64,000 nucleotides of DNA from Tsukamurella paurometabola DSM 20162. GTDB lineage: Bacteria > Actinomycetota > Actinomycetes > Mycobacteriales > Mycobacteriaceae. The position numbers were made by a program, and so were the translations under genes. The DNA lies in the NCBI RefSeq assembly GCF_000092225.1, contig NC_014158.1:1736001-1800000 (forward strand), read 5' to 3'. The notes beneath the pieces are model-generated. The model did not search any database. It was not told where the DNA came from and saw only the letters and a program-made list of their open reading frames with translations. Below are positions 36,547 through 44,837 of this stretch, piece by piece. The stretch's first letter is position 1. Each line of letters starts with the position of its first letter.

Positions 36547-37882
36547 CACGCCCGCGGTGGTGATCGCCGCACCGTCGTCGGGCAGCGGCAAGACCACCAT
36601 CGCCACGGGCCTGATGGGCGCGCTCGCGCGGACCGGCACCGTCGCCCCGTTCAAGGTGGGGCCCGATTACATCGATCCCGGCTACCACGCCCTCGCGACC
36701 GGCCGGTCGGGCCGCAACCTCGACCCGGTGCTGTGCGGCGACCACCGGATCGCGCCGCTCTACCGCCACGGGGCCGCGGAGGCCGACGTCGCCGTCGTCG
36801 AGGGTGTGATGGGCCTGTACGACGGCAGGATCACCGCCGACGGCCGCACCCAGGGCATCGGCTCCACCGCCGATGTCGCCGAATCCCTCGGCGCGCCCGT
36901 CATTCTCGTCGTGGACGTGCGCGGCCATTCCCAGTCGCTCGCCGCGCTGCTCGCGGGTTTCGCCACCTACCGCCCGGGAATCGCCGTCGCCGGCGTGATC
37001 CTCAACCGGGTCTCCAGTCCGAGGCACGAGCGCGTGCTCCGGGACGCATGCGCCCAGGTCGGGCTCGAGGCCCTCGGTGCCGTCCCCGGTGCGGCCGAGC
37101 TCGAGGTGCCCGCCCGGCATCTCGGCCTGATCCCCGCCGCCGAGCGCGGCGCCGCCGCCGTCGACGCGGTCGCGGCGATGACCGATCTGGTCGCGCGGCA
37201 CGTGGACGTCGATCGGATCCGGGATCTCGCGCGGCCGGTGCCCGCCGGTCCCGCGTGGGACCCCTCCGCGGAGGTCGCCCGGGTGGGCGGCCCGACGGTG
37301 GCGCTCGCCGGGGGACCGGCATTCAGTTTCGGGTACGCCGAACACGAGGACCTGCTCACCGCCGCGGGCGCCCGGGTGCAACGATTCGACCCGCTCACCG
37401 ACGAATTGCCCGGCGGGGCCGCCGCCGTCGTCCTTCCCGGCGGGTTCCCCGAGGTCTACGCCGAGAAGCTCGCAGCCAATACCGCTCTACGGGAGCAGAT
37501 CCGACGTCTGGTGGCCGATGGTGGCCTGGTGCACGCCGAATGCGCCGGCCTGCTCTACCTCGCCGAATCCCTCGACGGCGTACCGATGTGCGGCGTGGTG
37601 CCCGGTGCCGCGAGCTTCACTCCGCGGCTGCGGCTGGGCTACCGCGACGCCGTTGCACTCACCGCGGGATCGCTGTTCGCGGTGGGGGAGCGCGTGACCG
37701 GACACGAATTCCACCGCACCGCGCTCGCCCCGTCCGGCACCCCGGCGTGGGGCTGGCGTGACGGCGACGGTGCCCCGGTCACCGACGGCCACGTCGCCCC
37801 CGGGGTGCACTCCTCGTATCTCCACGTGCATCCCGCCGGATACCCCGAGGTGGCCGAACGCCTCGTTCGAGCGGCGCGCTGA
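36536..37882 (+). CDS. cobB: cobyrinic acid a,c-diamide synthase
   Basis: 448 residues. Glutamine-dependent amidation of cobyrinic (or hydrogenobyrinic) acid at side chains a and c. The ATPase half has APSSGSGKTT and FKVGPDYIDPGYH; the glutamine amidotransferase half has Cys336 in HAECAGLLYLAES and GHEFHRT. The start appears to be TTG 36536, after AAGGGGCAGCG and inside the cobO end. Later in-frame GTG codons would cut the first strand. This implies tight coupling to cobO. Confidence 0.93.
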   Translation: MSGDTPAVVIAAPSSGSGKTTIATGLMGALARTGTVAPFKVGPDYIDPGYHALATGRSGRNLDPVLCGDHRIAPLYRHGAAEADVAVVEGVMGLYDGRITADGRTQGIGSTADVAESLGAPVILVVDVRGHSQSLAALLAGFATYRPGIAVAGVILNRVSSPRHERVLRDACAQVGLEALGAVPGAAELEVPARHLGLIPAAERGAAAVDAVAAMTDLVARHVDVDRIRDLARPVPAGPAWDPSAEVARVGGPTVALAGGPAFSFGYAEHEDLLTAAGARVQRFDPLTDELPGGAAAVVLPGGFPEVYAEKLAANTALREQIRRLVADGGLVHAECAGLLYLAESLDGVPMCGVVPGAASFTPRLRLGYRDAVALTAGSLFAVGERVTGHEFHRTALAPSGTPAWGWRDGDGAPVTDGHVAPGVHSSYLHVHPAGYPEVAERLVRAAR

Positions 37883-37986
37883 GGCGCCCGCCCGATCGCG
37901 TTCCGCACCGCATCCGCACCACCGGCGCCGCGCGCACCCCCCGGCGAGCGAGGCCAGCCCCGCGTATCGCTCCGGCCTGCGCTCAC

Positions 37987-37992
37987 TAAACT
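37987..37992 (+). promoter_or_regulatory. -10 box of cysG, leaderless layout
   Basis: TAAACT ends 7 bases before ATG 38000. The 117-bp gap from cobB holds nothing else recognisable. Confidence 0.5.
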
Positions 37993-37999
37993 GCTGGGA

Positions 38000-39235
38000 A
38001 TGACGGATCCCGGCGTTGCGCGCGACCCCTACCTCGTCGGATTGGATCTGCGCGGCCGGCGGGTCGTGCTGGTCGGCGCCGGCACCGTGGTCCAGCGTCG
38101 TCTGCCTCCACTCCTCGCAGCGGGGGCAGACGTGCACGTGATCGCGCCCGAGGCCACCCCGGCAGTGGAATCCACTGTCGGGATCACCTGGCACCGGCGC
38201 GAGTACGCCGACGGCGATCTCGCCGGTGCCTGGTACGCGCTCGCCGCCACCGACGACCCCGCCGTGAACGCACGCGTCGTCGCCGAGGCGCAGGCGCAGC
38301 GCACTTTCTGCGTGCGCGCCGACCTCGCCCGCGAGGGCACCGCGGTGACGCCGGCGACCGTCGCCACGGACGGACTCCAGGTGGGGGTGCTGGCTGCCGG
38401 GGACCATCGCCGCTCGGCAGCCGTTCGCAACGCCCTCGGCGCCGTCCTGACCGGCGACGAGGCCGCGCGCCCGACCCGCAAACCCGAGGGTGTCGCTCTC
38501 GTCGGCGGTGGCCCCGGCGACCCCGATCTCATCACCGTGCGTGGTCGGGCGCTGCTCGCGGTCGCCGACGTGGTGGTCGCCGACCGGCTCGCGCCGCCCC
38601 GGCTGCTGGCCGAGCTGGCCCCCCACGTCGAGGTGATCGATGCGGCGAAAGTGCCCTACGGCCGCGCCATGGCCCAACAGGCCATCAACCAGGTGCTCAT
38701 CGACCGGGCCCGCGAGGGTAAGTTCGTCGTGCGCCTCAAGGGTGGCGACCCTTATGTCTTCGGCCGCGGTTACGAGGAACTCGAAGCGCTCGCCGCCGAG
38801 GGCATCCCGGTCACCGTGGTTCCCGGCATCACCAGTTCGATCGCCGCACCGTCAGCGGCCGGCATCCCGGTGACCCATCGCGGCGTGACCCACGAGTTCG
38901 TGGTGGTCTCCGGGCACGTCGCGCCCGGCCACCCCGACAGCCTCGTCGACTGGGATGCGCTCGGGCGGCTCCGCGGCACCGTGGTCGTCCTCATGGCGGT
39001 CGAGCGACTCGGCGTGATCGCCGAGGCCCTGATCGCGGGCGGTCGCCCGTCGGACACCCCCGCCGCTGTCGTCGAGAGCGCCACCACGGGCGGCCAGCGC
39101 ACCGTCCGGGGCACGCTCACCACCATCGCCGCCGACTCCGCAGCGGCCGAGGTGGCGCCGCCGGCGGTGCTCGTCGTGGGCCCCGTCGCGGGTTTCACAC
39201 AGTCGGATGAGTCCGAAAAGCCATCCGCCGGGTAG
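38000..39235 (+). CDS. cysG: siroheme synthase CysG (precorrin-2 dehydrogenase and uroporphyrinogen-III C-methyltransferase)
   Basis: 411 residues, a fusion. The N-terminal part (about 1-150) is a CysG_N/Met8-like NAD domain with RVVLVGAGTVVQRRL, oxidising precorrin-2 and possibly chelating iron. The C-terminal part (from about 160) is the SAM-dependent methyltransferase with VALVGGGPGDPDLITVRG, VVRLKGGDPYVFGRG and VVPGITSSIAAPSAAGIPVT. The product feeds siroheme for sulphite/nitrite reductases and, at precorrin-2, the B12 branch. M. tuberculosis Rv2847c has the same fusion and position before efpA. Confidence 0.94.
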   Translation: MTDPGVARDPYLVGLDLRGRRVVLVGAGTVVQRRLPPLLAAGADVHVIAPEATPAVESTVGITWHRREYADGDLAGAWYALAATDDPAVNARVVAEAQAQRTFCVRADLAREGTAVTPATVATDGLQVGVLAAGDHRRSAAVRNALGAVLTGDEAARPTRKPEGVALVGGGPGDPDLITVRGRALLAVADVVVADRLAPPRLLAELAPHVEVIDAAKVPYGRAMAQQAINQVLIDRAREGKFVVRLKGGDPYVFGRGYEELEALAAEGIPVTVVPGITSSIAAPSAAGIPVTHRGVTHEFVVVSGHVAPGHPDSLVDWDALGRLRGTVVVLMAVERLGVIAEALIAGGRPSDTPAAVVESATTGGQRTVRGTLTTIAADSAAAEVAPPAVLVVGPVAGFTQSDESEKPSAG

Positions 39236-39412
39236 GTTTCGGGCGTGTCGCCGCAATTGTGACCGGCCGCGATGAGACGCGGTCCGCGGGCCTGCGATCG
39301 GACCCCTGGACTGCGGAAACAGGCTCGTTTGATGGGTGCGGGCCGCACGCAAATTTCGCCACATCCGCATCTTCCGCCCCAAAAGACGCCGTGATTGATT
39401 TCCGGCGAGGTT

Positions 39413-39426
39413 CTACCGCCCGGTAG
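39413..39426. promoter_or_regulatory. inverted repeat over the -10 box of the first EfpA-like gene
   Basis: CTACCG-CC-CGGTAG. The right arm overlaps TAGCCT (39424-39429). The second copy keeps only the right arm. Possible operator. Confidence 0.35.
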
Positions 39427-39429
39427 CCT
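39424..39429 (+). promoter_or_regulatory. -10 box of the first EfpA-like gene, leaderless layout
   Basis: TAGCCT ends 8 bases before ATG 39438. The surrounding GGTAGCCTCGGA and CCCATGACC bases recur at the second copy. Confidence 0.5.
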
Positions 39430-39437
39430 CGGACCCC

Positions 39438-41723
39438 ATGACCTCAACGATGGCACCCGGAGCCCCGGCGCAGACGTACCGCGTCAAGGGCAGCGCTCTC
39501 GGAGTCGCCATCGTGGTCCTGTCCGGCATGATGTTCCTCGCTGTCCTGGACGGCACCGTGGTCTTCATCGCGATGCCGAGCATCCAGGATGCGATGCATC
39601 TGTCCGACGCCGCGAAGATCTGGGTGTTCGGCGCCTACGTCCTCACCTTCGGCGGATTCATGCTGTTGGGCGGGCGGCTCGGCGACACGTTCGGCCGAAA
39701 ACGGATGTTCATCGTCGGCGTGGCCGGGTTCACCCTCGCCTCGCTGCTGACCGGCTTCGCCAGCAACGAGGTGTGGCTGCTGGCCGCGCGCGCGGGCCAG
39801 GGCCTGTTCGCCGCCATCGCGTGCCCCACTGCGCTGGCCCTCATCGCGACCACCTTCGCGCCCGGCAAGGCACGCAACCAGGCGTTCGCGATCTTCGGTG
39901 CGATGGCGGGGCTCGGATCGGTCGCGGGCCTGGTGGCGGGTGGCCTGCTGGCCACGATCGACTGGCGACTGGTGTTCTGGATCAACATCCCGGTCGGCGT
40001 CGTCTGCGTGATCGGCGCGATCGTCGCGCTCGAGGAGTCCACCGCCGAGCGTCGTCACTCGCTCGACGTCAAGGGGGCGTTCCTCGCGGTCACCGGCTGC
40101 GTCGCCGGCGTCTACGCCCTGACCATGGGGCCCGAGGTGCACTGGCAGAGCCCGTCGGTCTACATCGCCGCCGTCGTGTGCGTCGTCTCCCTCGCTGTGT
40201 TCTTGCAGGTCGAGCGCACTGCGAAGAACCCGATCCTGCCGTTCTCGCTGTTCCGCAACAAGAACCGAGTCGCCGCGATGATCGCCATCCTGGTGTGCGG
40301 CGCACTGATCCCCACGCTGGGCTTCTACGTGGCGCTCACCTTCCAGCAGGTGCTCGGCTACACCCCGCTCGAATCCGGTCTCGCGCTCGTGCCCTTCGCG
40401 GTGGGTATGGGTATCTCGGCCCCGATCTCCAGCCAGCTGGCGCTGAAATTCCAGGCCCGCTGGCTCGTGGCGATCGGCGGCCTCATCGTCTTCCTTCCCT
40501 GCCTCTACGTGCCGACCCTCATGACGAGGGACCCGTCGACGGTCAGCTACTTCCCGTACATCGGGATTCCGGTGTTCATCATCGGCCTCGGCGTCGGGCT
40601 CGCGATCGTGCCGCTGCCCATCTGTGCGCTCGCGGGCGTGCGTCCCTCCGAGACCGGTCCGATGTCGGCGCTGGTCGAGGTGTGCCAGAACCTGGGCGGC
40701 ATCATCGGCCTCGCGTCCGTCCAGGTGCTCGTGACCTCGCGCATCATGAAGGAGGGCGGCCCGACCACCGGCGAGATCAGCCACGACGCATTGTCCGAGG
40801 CGCAGCGGCACGCGCTCGCCTCCGGTTACGGCCTCGCCTTCATCGCGTGCGCCGCGATCCTGATCCTGGCCGGCCTGGTCGTGGTGCCGTTCATGCGGTT
40901 CACCCCCGACGAAGTCGCCGAGGGGCAGGCGGCTCAGGAGTCCAACAAGTCCGGTGGTTCCATCCCGTCGACCTCGTTCCCGGCGCAGGCCTTCGAGGAC
41001 GACGATGTGGACGACGACTGGGAGCCGCTGGAGGGCGATGTCACCTCCGGTTCGTTCGCGGCGATCCGGCGCGAAGACTTCGATCGCGCCTACAACGAGC
41101 AGCCCGGCGACCCCGAGCCGGTGTACTTCACCGACCGGTTCCGTGCGATCAAACGCCCGCATGAGCCGCAGCCGCCCACCCGGAACGTGCCCGTCGCGCC
41201 CCCGCAGCGCCCCGTCGCTCCGACCGGGCCGCAGCAGGCGTACTCGCACCCCAGCGATCCGCTGCCGCGCCGCACCTCGCAGCCCGGCGACGATCTCGCC
41301 GGCGTCGCGCGACCGTCCGGCCCGATCCGCCGGGAGAGTGCAGACCTGCAGCGGCCCGCCGTGCCCCCGCAGCCCGCACGGCCACCGGCAGCGCGGCCCG
41401 CCCCGAGCGCGCAGTACCCCGTGCAACCGTCGCAGCGCCCCGTCGGTCCGCGCGCGAGCCAGCCGATCCGCCGGCCCGGACCGCCGCCCCAGCATCCGAG
41501 CGCACCGATGCAGCGCCCCAGCGGCGAGCTCCGCCCGAGTGGCCCGATGCAGCGGCCCAGCGCGCCGATCCCGCGTCCGCACGAGTCGCAGTTCGTTCCC
41601 CCGGCCCCGCCGCGCACCGGCGGACGGCACGCGATGCCCGACGACGATATGCATCATCCGGCACCATCGGCCCAGGCCGAGCGTGTCAGCCGCGGTCGCC
41701 GGCACCGCCGCGATGAGGGTTGA
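39438..41723 (+). CDS. efpA: EfpA-like MFS efflux transporter (DHA2 family), copy 1, with long proline-rich tail
   Basis: 761 residues. The first 485 form a 14-span DHA2-type drug:proton antiporter, with LDGTVVFIAMPSIQDA in span 1, motif A GGRLGDTFGRKRMF and motif C-like GLGSVAGLVAGGLL. It matches M. tuberculosis EfpA (Rv2846c, about 530 residues) in sequence and position before proS. Unusual is the cytoplasmic tail of about 270 residues: an acidic block DDDVDDDWEPLEGDVTSG, a conserved segment ending GDPEPVYFTDRF, then Pro/Arg/Gln-rich repeats of the type RPSGPMQRPS and a His/Arg-rich end. A close paralogue follows directly. Confidence 0.92.
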   Translation: MTSTMAPGAPAQTYRVKGSALGVAIVVLSGMMFLAVLDGTVVFIAMPSIQDAMHLSDAAKIWVFGAYVLTFGGFMLLGGRLGDTFGRKRMFIVGVAGFTLASLLTGFASNEVWLLAARAGQGLFAAIACPTALALIATTFAPGKARNQAFAIFGAMAGLGSVAGLVAGGLLATIDWRLVFWINIPVGVVCVIGAIVALEESTAERRHSLDVKGAFLAVTGCVAGVYALTMGPEVHWQSPSVYIAAVVCVVSLAVFLQVERTAKNPILPFSLFRNKNRVAAMIAILVCGALIPTLGFYVALTFQQVLGYTPLESGLALVPFAVGMGISAPISSQLALKFQARWLVAIGGLIVFLPCLYVPTLMTRDPSTVSYFPYIGIPVFIIGLGVGLAIVPLPICALAGVRPSETGPMSALVEVCQNLGGIIGLASVQVLVTSRIMKEGGPTTGEISHDALSEAQRHALASGYGLAFIACAAILILAGLVVVPFMRFTPDEVAEGQAAQESNKSGGSIPSTSFPAQAFEDDDVDDDWEPLEGDVTSGSFAAIRREDFDRAYNEQPGDPEPVYFTDRFRAIKRPHEPQPPTRNVPVAPPQRPVAPTGPQQAYSHPSDPLPRRTSQPGDDLAGVARPSGPIRRESADLQRPAVPPQPARPPAARPAPSAQYPVQPSQRPVGPRASQPIRRPGPPPQHPSAPMQRPSGELRPSGPMQRPSAPIPRPHESQFVPPAPPRTGGRHAMPDDDMHHPAPSAQAERVSRGRRHRRDEG

Positions 41724-41738
41724 CCTCGCCACGAGACT

Positions 41739-41761
41739 GGTCACATCAGTCACTTGTGACC
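41739..41761. promoter_or_regulatory. inverted repeat upstream of the second EfpA-like gene
   Basis: Perfect arms GGTCACA and TGTGACC with a 9-base loop that contains another GTCAC; a further TCACC follows at about 41768. It lies 15 bp after copy 1 and 45 bp before the -10 box of copy 2. It could be an operator or a weak terminator. Confidence 0.4.
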
Positions 41762-41805
41762 CGATTGTCACCCTGATCCCATTACGGATACCGCCCCTGA
41801 GCCGG

Positions 41806-41811
41806 TAGCCT
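41806..41811 (+). promoter_or_regulatory. -10 box of the second EfpA-like gene, leaderless layout
   Basis: TAGCCT ends 8 bases before ATG 41820. It is nearly identical to the element before copy 1. Confidence 0.5.
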
Positions 41812-41819
41812 CGGAGCCC

Positions 41820-44033
41820 ATGACCGTAACGATGGCCCCCGGAGCCCAGGCTCCGTCGTACCGCGTCAAGGGCAACGCCCTCGGCCTGGCCATCTTCGTG
41901 CTCTCGGGCATGTACTTCTTGGCGGTGTTGGACGGCACCGTCGTGTTCGTGGCCATGCCGGCGATCCAGGAGGCGCTCAACCTCACGGATGCCATGAAGG
42001 TGTGGGTGTTCGGCGCCTATGCGCTCACCTTCGGCGGGTTCATGCTGCTCGGTGGTCGCCTGGGAGACACCTTCGGCCGTAAGAAGATGTTCATCCTGGG
42101 CGTCTTCGGGTTCACCGTGGCCTCCGCGCTAGCGGGCTTCGCGACCAGCGAGGCCTGGATGCTGGCCGCTCGTGCCAGCCAGGGCTTCTTCGCCGCGATC
42201 GCCAGCCCGACCGCGCTCGCACTCATCGCGACCACGTTCGCACCCGGTAAGGCGCGCAATCAGGCCTTCGGCATCTTCGGCGGCATGGCCGGCCTCGGCT
42301 CGGTCGCGGGCCTCGTGGCCGGAGGTCTCCTCGCCACCTGGGACTGGCGCCTGGTGTTCTGGATCAACGTGCCCGTGGGCCTCGCCTGCGCGATCGGCGG
42401 CTACTTCGCGCTCGACGAGGCCACCTCGGAACGAAGACACGCACTCGACGTCAAGGGCGCCGTGCTCGCCGTCGCGGGCTGTGTCGCGGGTGTCTACGCG
42501 CTCACCTCCGGGCCGGAGCTGCACTGGCGCAGTCCACTGGTCTACGCGGCGCTCGGCGTGAGCGTCGTGTGCCTGACCGCGTTCCTGGTCGTCGAGCGCA
42601 CCGCCAAGAATCCGATCCTGCCCTTCTCACTGTTCAACAACCGCAACCGGGTCGCGGCGATGATCGGCATCCTGGTCTGCGGTGCACTGATCCCGACGCT
42701 CGGCTTCTACGTCGCGCTCACCTTCCAATTGGTGCTCGGCTACTCGCCGCTGCAGTCGGGACTCGCGTTGTTGCCCTTCGCCGTGGGCATGGGCATCTCG
42801 ATCACCGCCAGCACCAAGCTGGTCCAGTACATCCAGGCCCGCTGGCTGGTCGCCATCGGCGGCCTCATCGTCTTCTTCCCCTGCCTCTACGTGCCGTCGC
42901 TGATGAGCAAGGCACCCGAGACCGTCGCCTACTTCCCGCAGATCGGTGTTCCGGTGTTCCTCATCGGCCTCGGTGTGGGATTCGCCATCGTGCCGTTGCC
43001 GCTGTGCGCCCTGGCCGGCGTGCGGCCCACCGAGATCGGCCCGATGTCGGCGCTCATCGAAGTGGGGCAGAACCTCGGCGGCATCATCGGCCTGGCCTCG
43101 GTGCAGGTGGTGGTCACTTCGCGGATCATGGCCGAGGGCGGCCCGACCACGGGACACCTCAAGCACAGCACCCTGTCGCCCGACCAGATCAGTGCCCTGG
43201 CCTCCGGATACGGTCTCGCGTTCATCTCGTGTGCGGTGATCCTCATCATCGCGGGACTGGTGGTGGTGCCGTTCATGCGATTCACGCCGGCCGAGATCGC
43301 CGAAGGGCAGATGGCCGAGGCGTCCAGCAAGTCCGGCGGCGTGGTGCACTCGACATCGTTCCCCGCGCAGGCCTTCACCGAGGGGGAGGACGACGTCGAC
43401 GACGATTGGGAGCCGCTGGAGGGCGATGTCACCTCCGGTTCGTTCGCGGCGATCCGGCGCGAGGACTTCGATCGGGCGTACAACGAGAAGCCGGGCGATC
43501 CGGAACCGGTGTACTTCACCGACCGGTTCCTCGCGATCAAGCGCCCACCCCCGCAGAACGTCCGGGTCGCCCCGCCGCGACCCGGCCCCCCGCACGGCCA
43601 GCAGCCCGGCCCGCAGCCGCCTCGACCGAGCGGCCCCGTGCCCCGGCCCGCGCAGCCGGGTGACGGCCTCGCCGGTGTGGCGCGACCGTCCGGCCCGATC
43701 CACCGCGACAGCACCGACGTGCCCCAGGGCCAGCGTCCGCCCGTCCCACCGCAGCGACCCTCCGGACCCCGCTCCGGCCCACCGATGAACCGGCCGAGCC
43801 AGCCCATCAACCGGCCCAGCCAGCCGCTGCATCGCCCCAGCCAACCGATGCAGCGACCGAGCGGTCCGGTCCAGCGCCCCAGTCGGCCGATGCCGCGCCC
43901 GCCGCAGCCACCCGTACCGCCGCAGGACGGGGGCCGGCACGCGCTGCCCGAGGATGGGATGCACCGTCCGACCCCGTCGCCCCAGGCCGACCGCGTGCGT
44001 CGCGCCCGTCGTCACCGCCGGGACGAGGATTAG
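41820..44033 (+). CDS. EfpA-like MFS efflux transporter (DHA2 family), copy 2, with long proline-rich tail
   Basis: 737 residues, closely similar to the preceding gene along the whole transporter part (LDGTVVFVAMPAIQEA, GGRLGDTFGRKKMF, GGLLATWDWRLVFWINVPVG). The tail of about 250 residues begins with the same DWEPLEGDVTSGSFAAIRRE block and ends in repeats such as RPSQPINRPSQPLHRPSQP and RRARRHRRDED. The tail differs from copy 1 in repeat number and wording, as expected for low-complexity sequence evolving by slippage. It has its own promoter-like element, so the copies may be regulated separately. The likely role is drug or lipid export; the substrate is unknown. Confidence 0.92.
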   Translation: MTVTMAPGAQAPSYRVKGNALGLAIFVLSGMYFLAVLDGTVVFVAMPAIQEALNLTDAMKVWVFGAYALTFGGFMLLGGRLGDTFGRKKMFILGVFGFTVASALAGFATSEAWMLAARASQGFFAAIASPTALALIATTFAPGKARNQAFGIFGGMAGLGSVAGLVAGGLLATWDWRLVFWINVPVGLACAIGGYFALDEATSERRHALDVKGAVLAVAGCVAGVYALTSGPELHWRSPLVYAALGVSVVCLTAFLVVERTAKNPILPFSLFNNRNRVAAMIGILVCGALIPTLGFYVALTFQLVLGYSPLQSGLALLPFAVGMGISITASTKLVQYIQARWLVAIGGLIVFFPCLYVPSLMSKAPETVAYFPQIGVPVFLIGLGVGFAIVPLPLCALAGVRPTEIGPMSALIEVGQNLGGIIGLASVQVVVTSRIMAEGGPTTGHLKHSTLSPDQISALASGYGLAFISCAVILIIAGLVVVPFMRFTPAEIAEGQMAEASSKSGGVVHSTSFPAQAFTEGEDDVDDDWEPLEGDVTSGSFAAIRREDFDRAYNEKPGDPEPVYFTDRFLAIKRPPPQNVRVAPPRPGPPHGQQPGPQPPRPSGPVPRPAQPGDGLAGVARPSGPIHRDSTDVPQGQRPPVPPQRPSGPRSGPPMNRPSQPINRPSQPLHRPSQPMQRPSGPVQRPSRPMPRPPQPPVPPQDGGRHALPEDGMHRPTPSPQADRVRRARRHRRDED

Positions 44034-44065
44034 CGGCGACACCTCGGGCACGAACCGCGCCGCGA

Positions 44066-44812
44066 CTAGCCGGTGGTGACGACCGTGACCTCGGTGGGGG
44101 ACGAGAGCTCCGCGCGCAATCCGGCCTTCTGGGCCACCTTCACCACGCCCTTGGCGTCGTCGGGCTCGGCGCGGCTGATGACCAGCGCCCGGGCCAGCAG
44201 TCCCTTGTGATGCTTGTTGAAGTGCGAGACCACCGCCCGCGACCCGTCGGGCCTCTCCGTCACCACGGTGGCGGTGACAGCGCCGGGCACCTTTCCCAGC
44301 GCCGCGTAGCCCCCGGACCGCAGGTCCACCACGAGCCCGCGATCGGCCTCGGCCAGAGCGTCCGCGAGTGCGGGCTTCCACTGGGCGGCCAGCGTCCCCA
44401 GACCCGGCAGCTTCGATCCCGACGAGAGCCGGTACGCGGGAATGGGATCGACCGCGCCGACCACCCCGAACAGGGCCGAGCCCACGGCCAGCCGGACATC
44501 CGCCTTCGCGCGCTGCGCCCTGGTCAGGCCGCGCACGTCGAGCGCGTCGTAGAGCACGCCGGTGTACTGCTCGATCGCGGGCCGGGTGGGTGCGGAGCGC
44601 AGCACCCGATTGCGTTCGAGCTCATCGGTCTGTCCGTCCGACAGCCCGAGTGCGGCGCGGGCGGCGCCGTCGTCCTGCGAGACGTCGACGAGCGCGTCGA
44701 CGAGACGCTCGCGGATGGCCGTCAGCGACGGAAAGGTCAGCCGGCTCAGGTCCAGGGGGGCACCGCGACCGCCACCGGCCTTGGTTTCGGACGGGGGAAG
44801 CAGGATCAGCAC
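44066..44812 (-). CDS. yaaA: peroxide stress protein YaaA (UPF0246)
   Basis: 248 residues from GTG 44812, giving the family's natural N-terminus (M)[10 protein letters not shown]. An upstream in-frame GTG at 44821 would add only three residues and is not preceded by a promoter at the right distance. Family blocks include [35 protein letters not shown] and [16 protein letters not shown]. In E. coli YaaA lowers intracellular iron and DNA damage during hydrogen-peroxide stress. It diverges from proS with a gap of only 25 bp. Confidence 0.9.
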   Translation of the reverse strand: MLILLPPSETKAGGGRGAPLDLSRLTFPSLTAIRERLVDALVDVSQDDGAARAALGLSDGQTDELERNRVLRSAPTRPAIEQYTGVLYDALDVRGLTRAQRAKADVRLAVGSALFGVVGAVDPIPAYRLSSGSKLPGLGTLAAQWKPALADALAEADRGLVVDLRSGGYAALGKVPGAVTATVVTERPDGSRAVVSHFNKHHKGLLARALVISRAEPDDAKGVVKVAQKAGLRAELSSPTEVTVVTTG

Positions 44813-44819
44813 AGTGGGC

Positions 44820-44825
44820 ACACTA
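44820..44825 (-). promoter_or_regulatory. -10 box of yaaA, leaderless layout, overlapping that of proS
   Basis: TAGTGT on the minus strand, 7 bases before GTG 44812. Its TA shares bases 44824-44825 with the proS box. Confidence 0.5.
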
Positions 44826-44829
44826 AGCT
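44824..44829 (+). promoter_or_regulatory. -10 box of proS, leaderless layout, overlapping that of yaaA
   Basis: TAAGCT ends 8 bases before GTG 44838. Confidence 0.5.
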
Positions 44830-44837
44830 ATGGCCTC

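Noticed and set aside
37883-37999. Cobalamin riboswitch before cysG or the cob genes
   Set aside because: No B12-box-like sequence was seen, and the gaps before cobO, cobB and cobQ are too short to hold one.
39236-39437. 202-bp gap before the first EfpA-like gene as a site of a small RNA or gene
   Set aside because: Only a weak CCGCG/CGCGG stem (39267-39282) and the promoter elements were found; no coding frame with a start signal.
39444-41771. 775-residue minus-strand open frame opposite the first EfpA-like gene
   Set aside because: Low-complexity antisense translation of a transporter gene.
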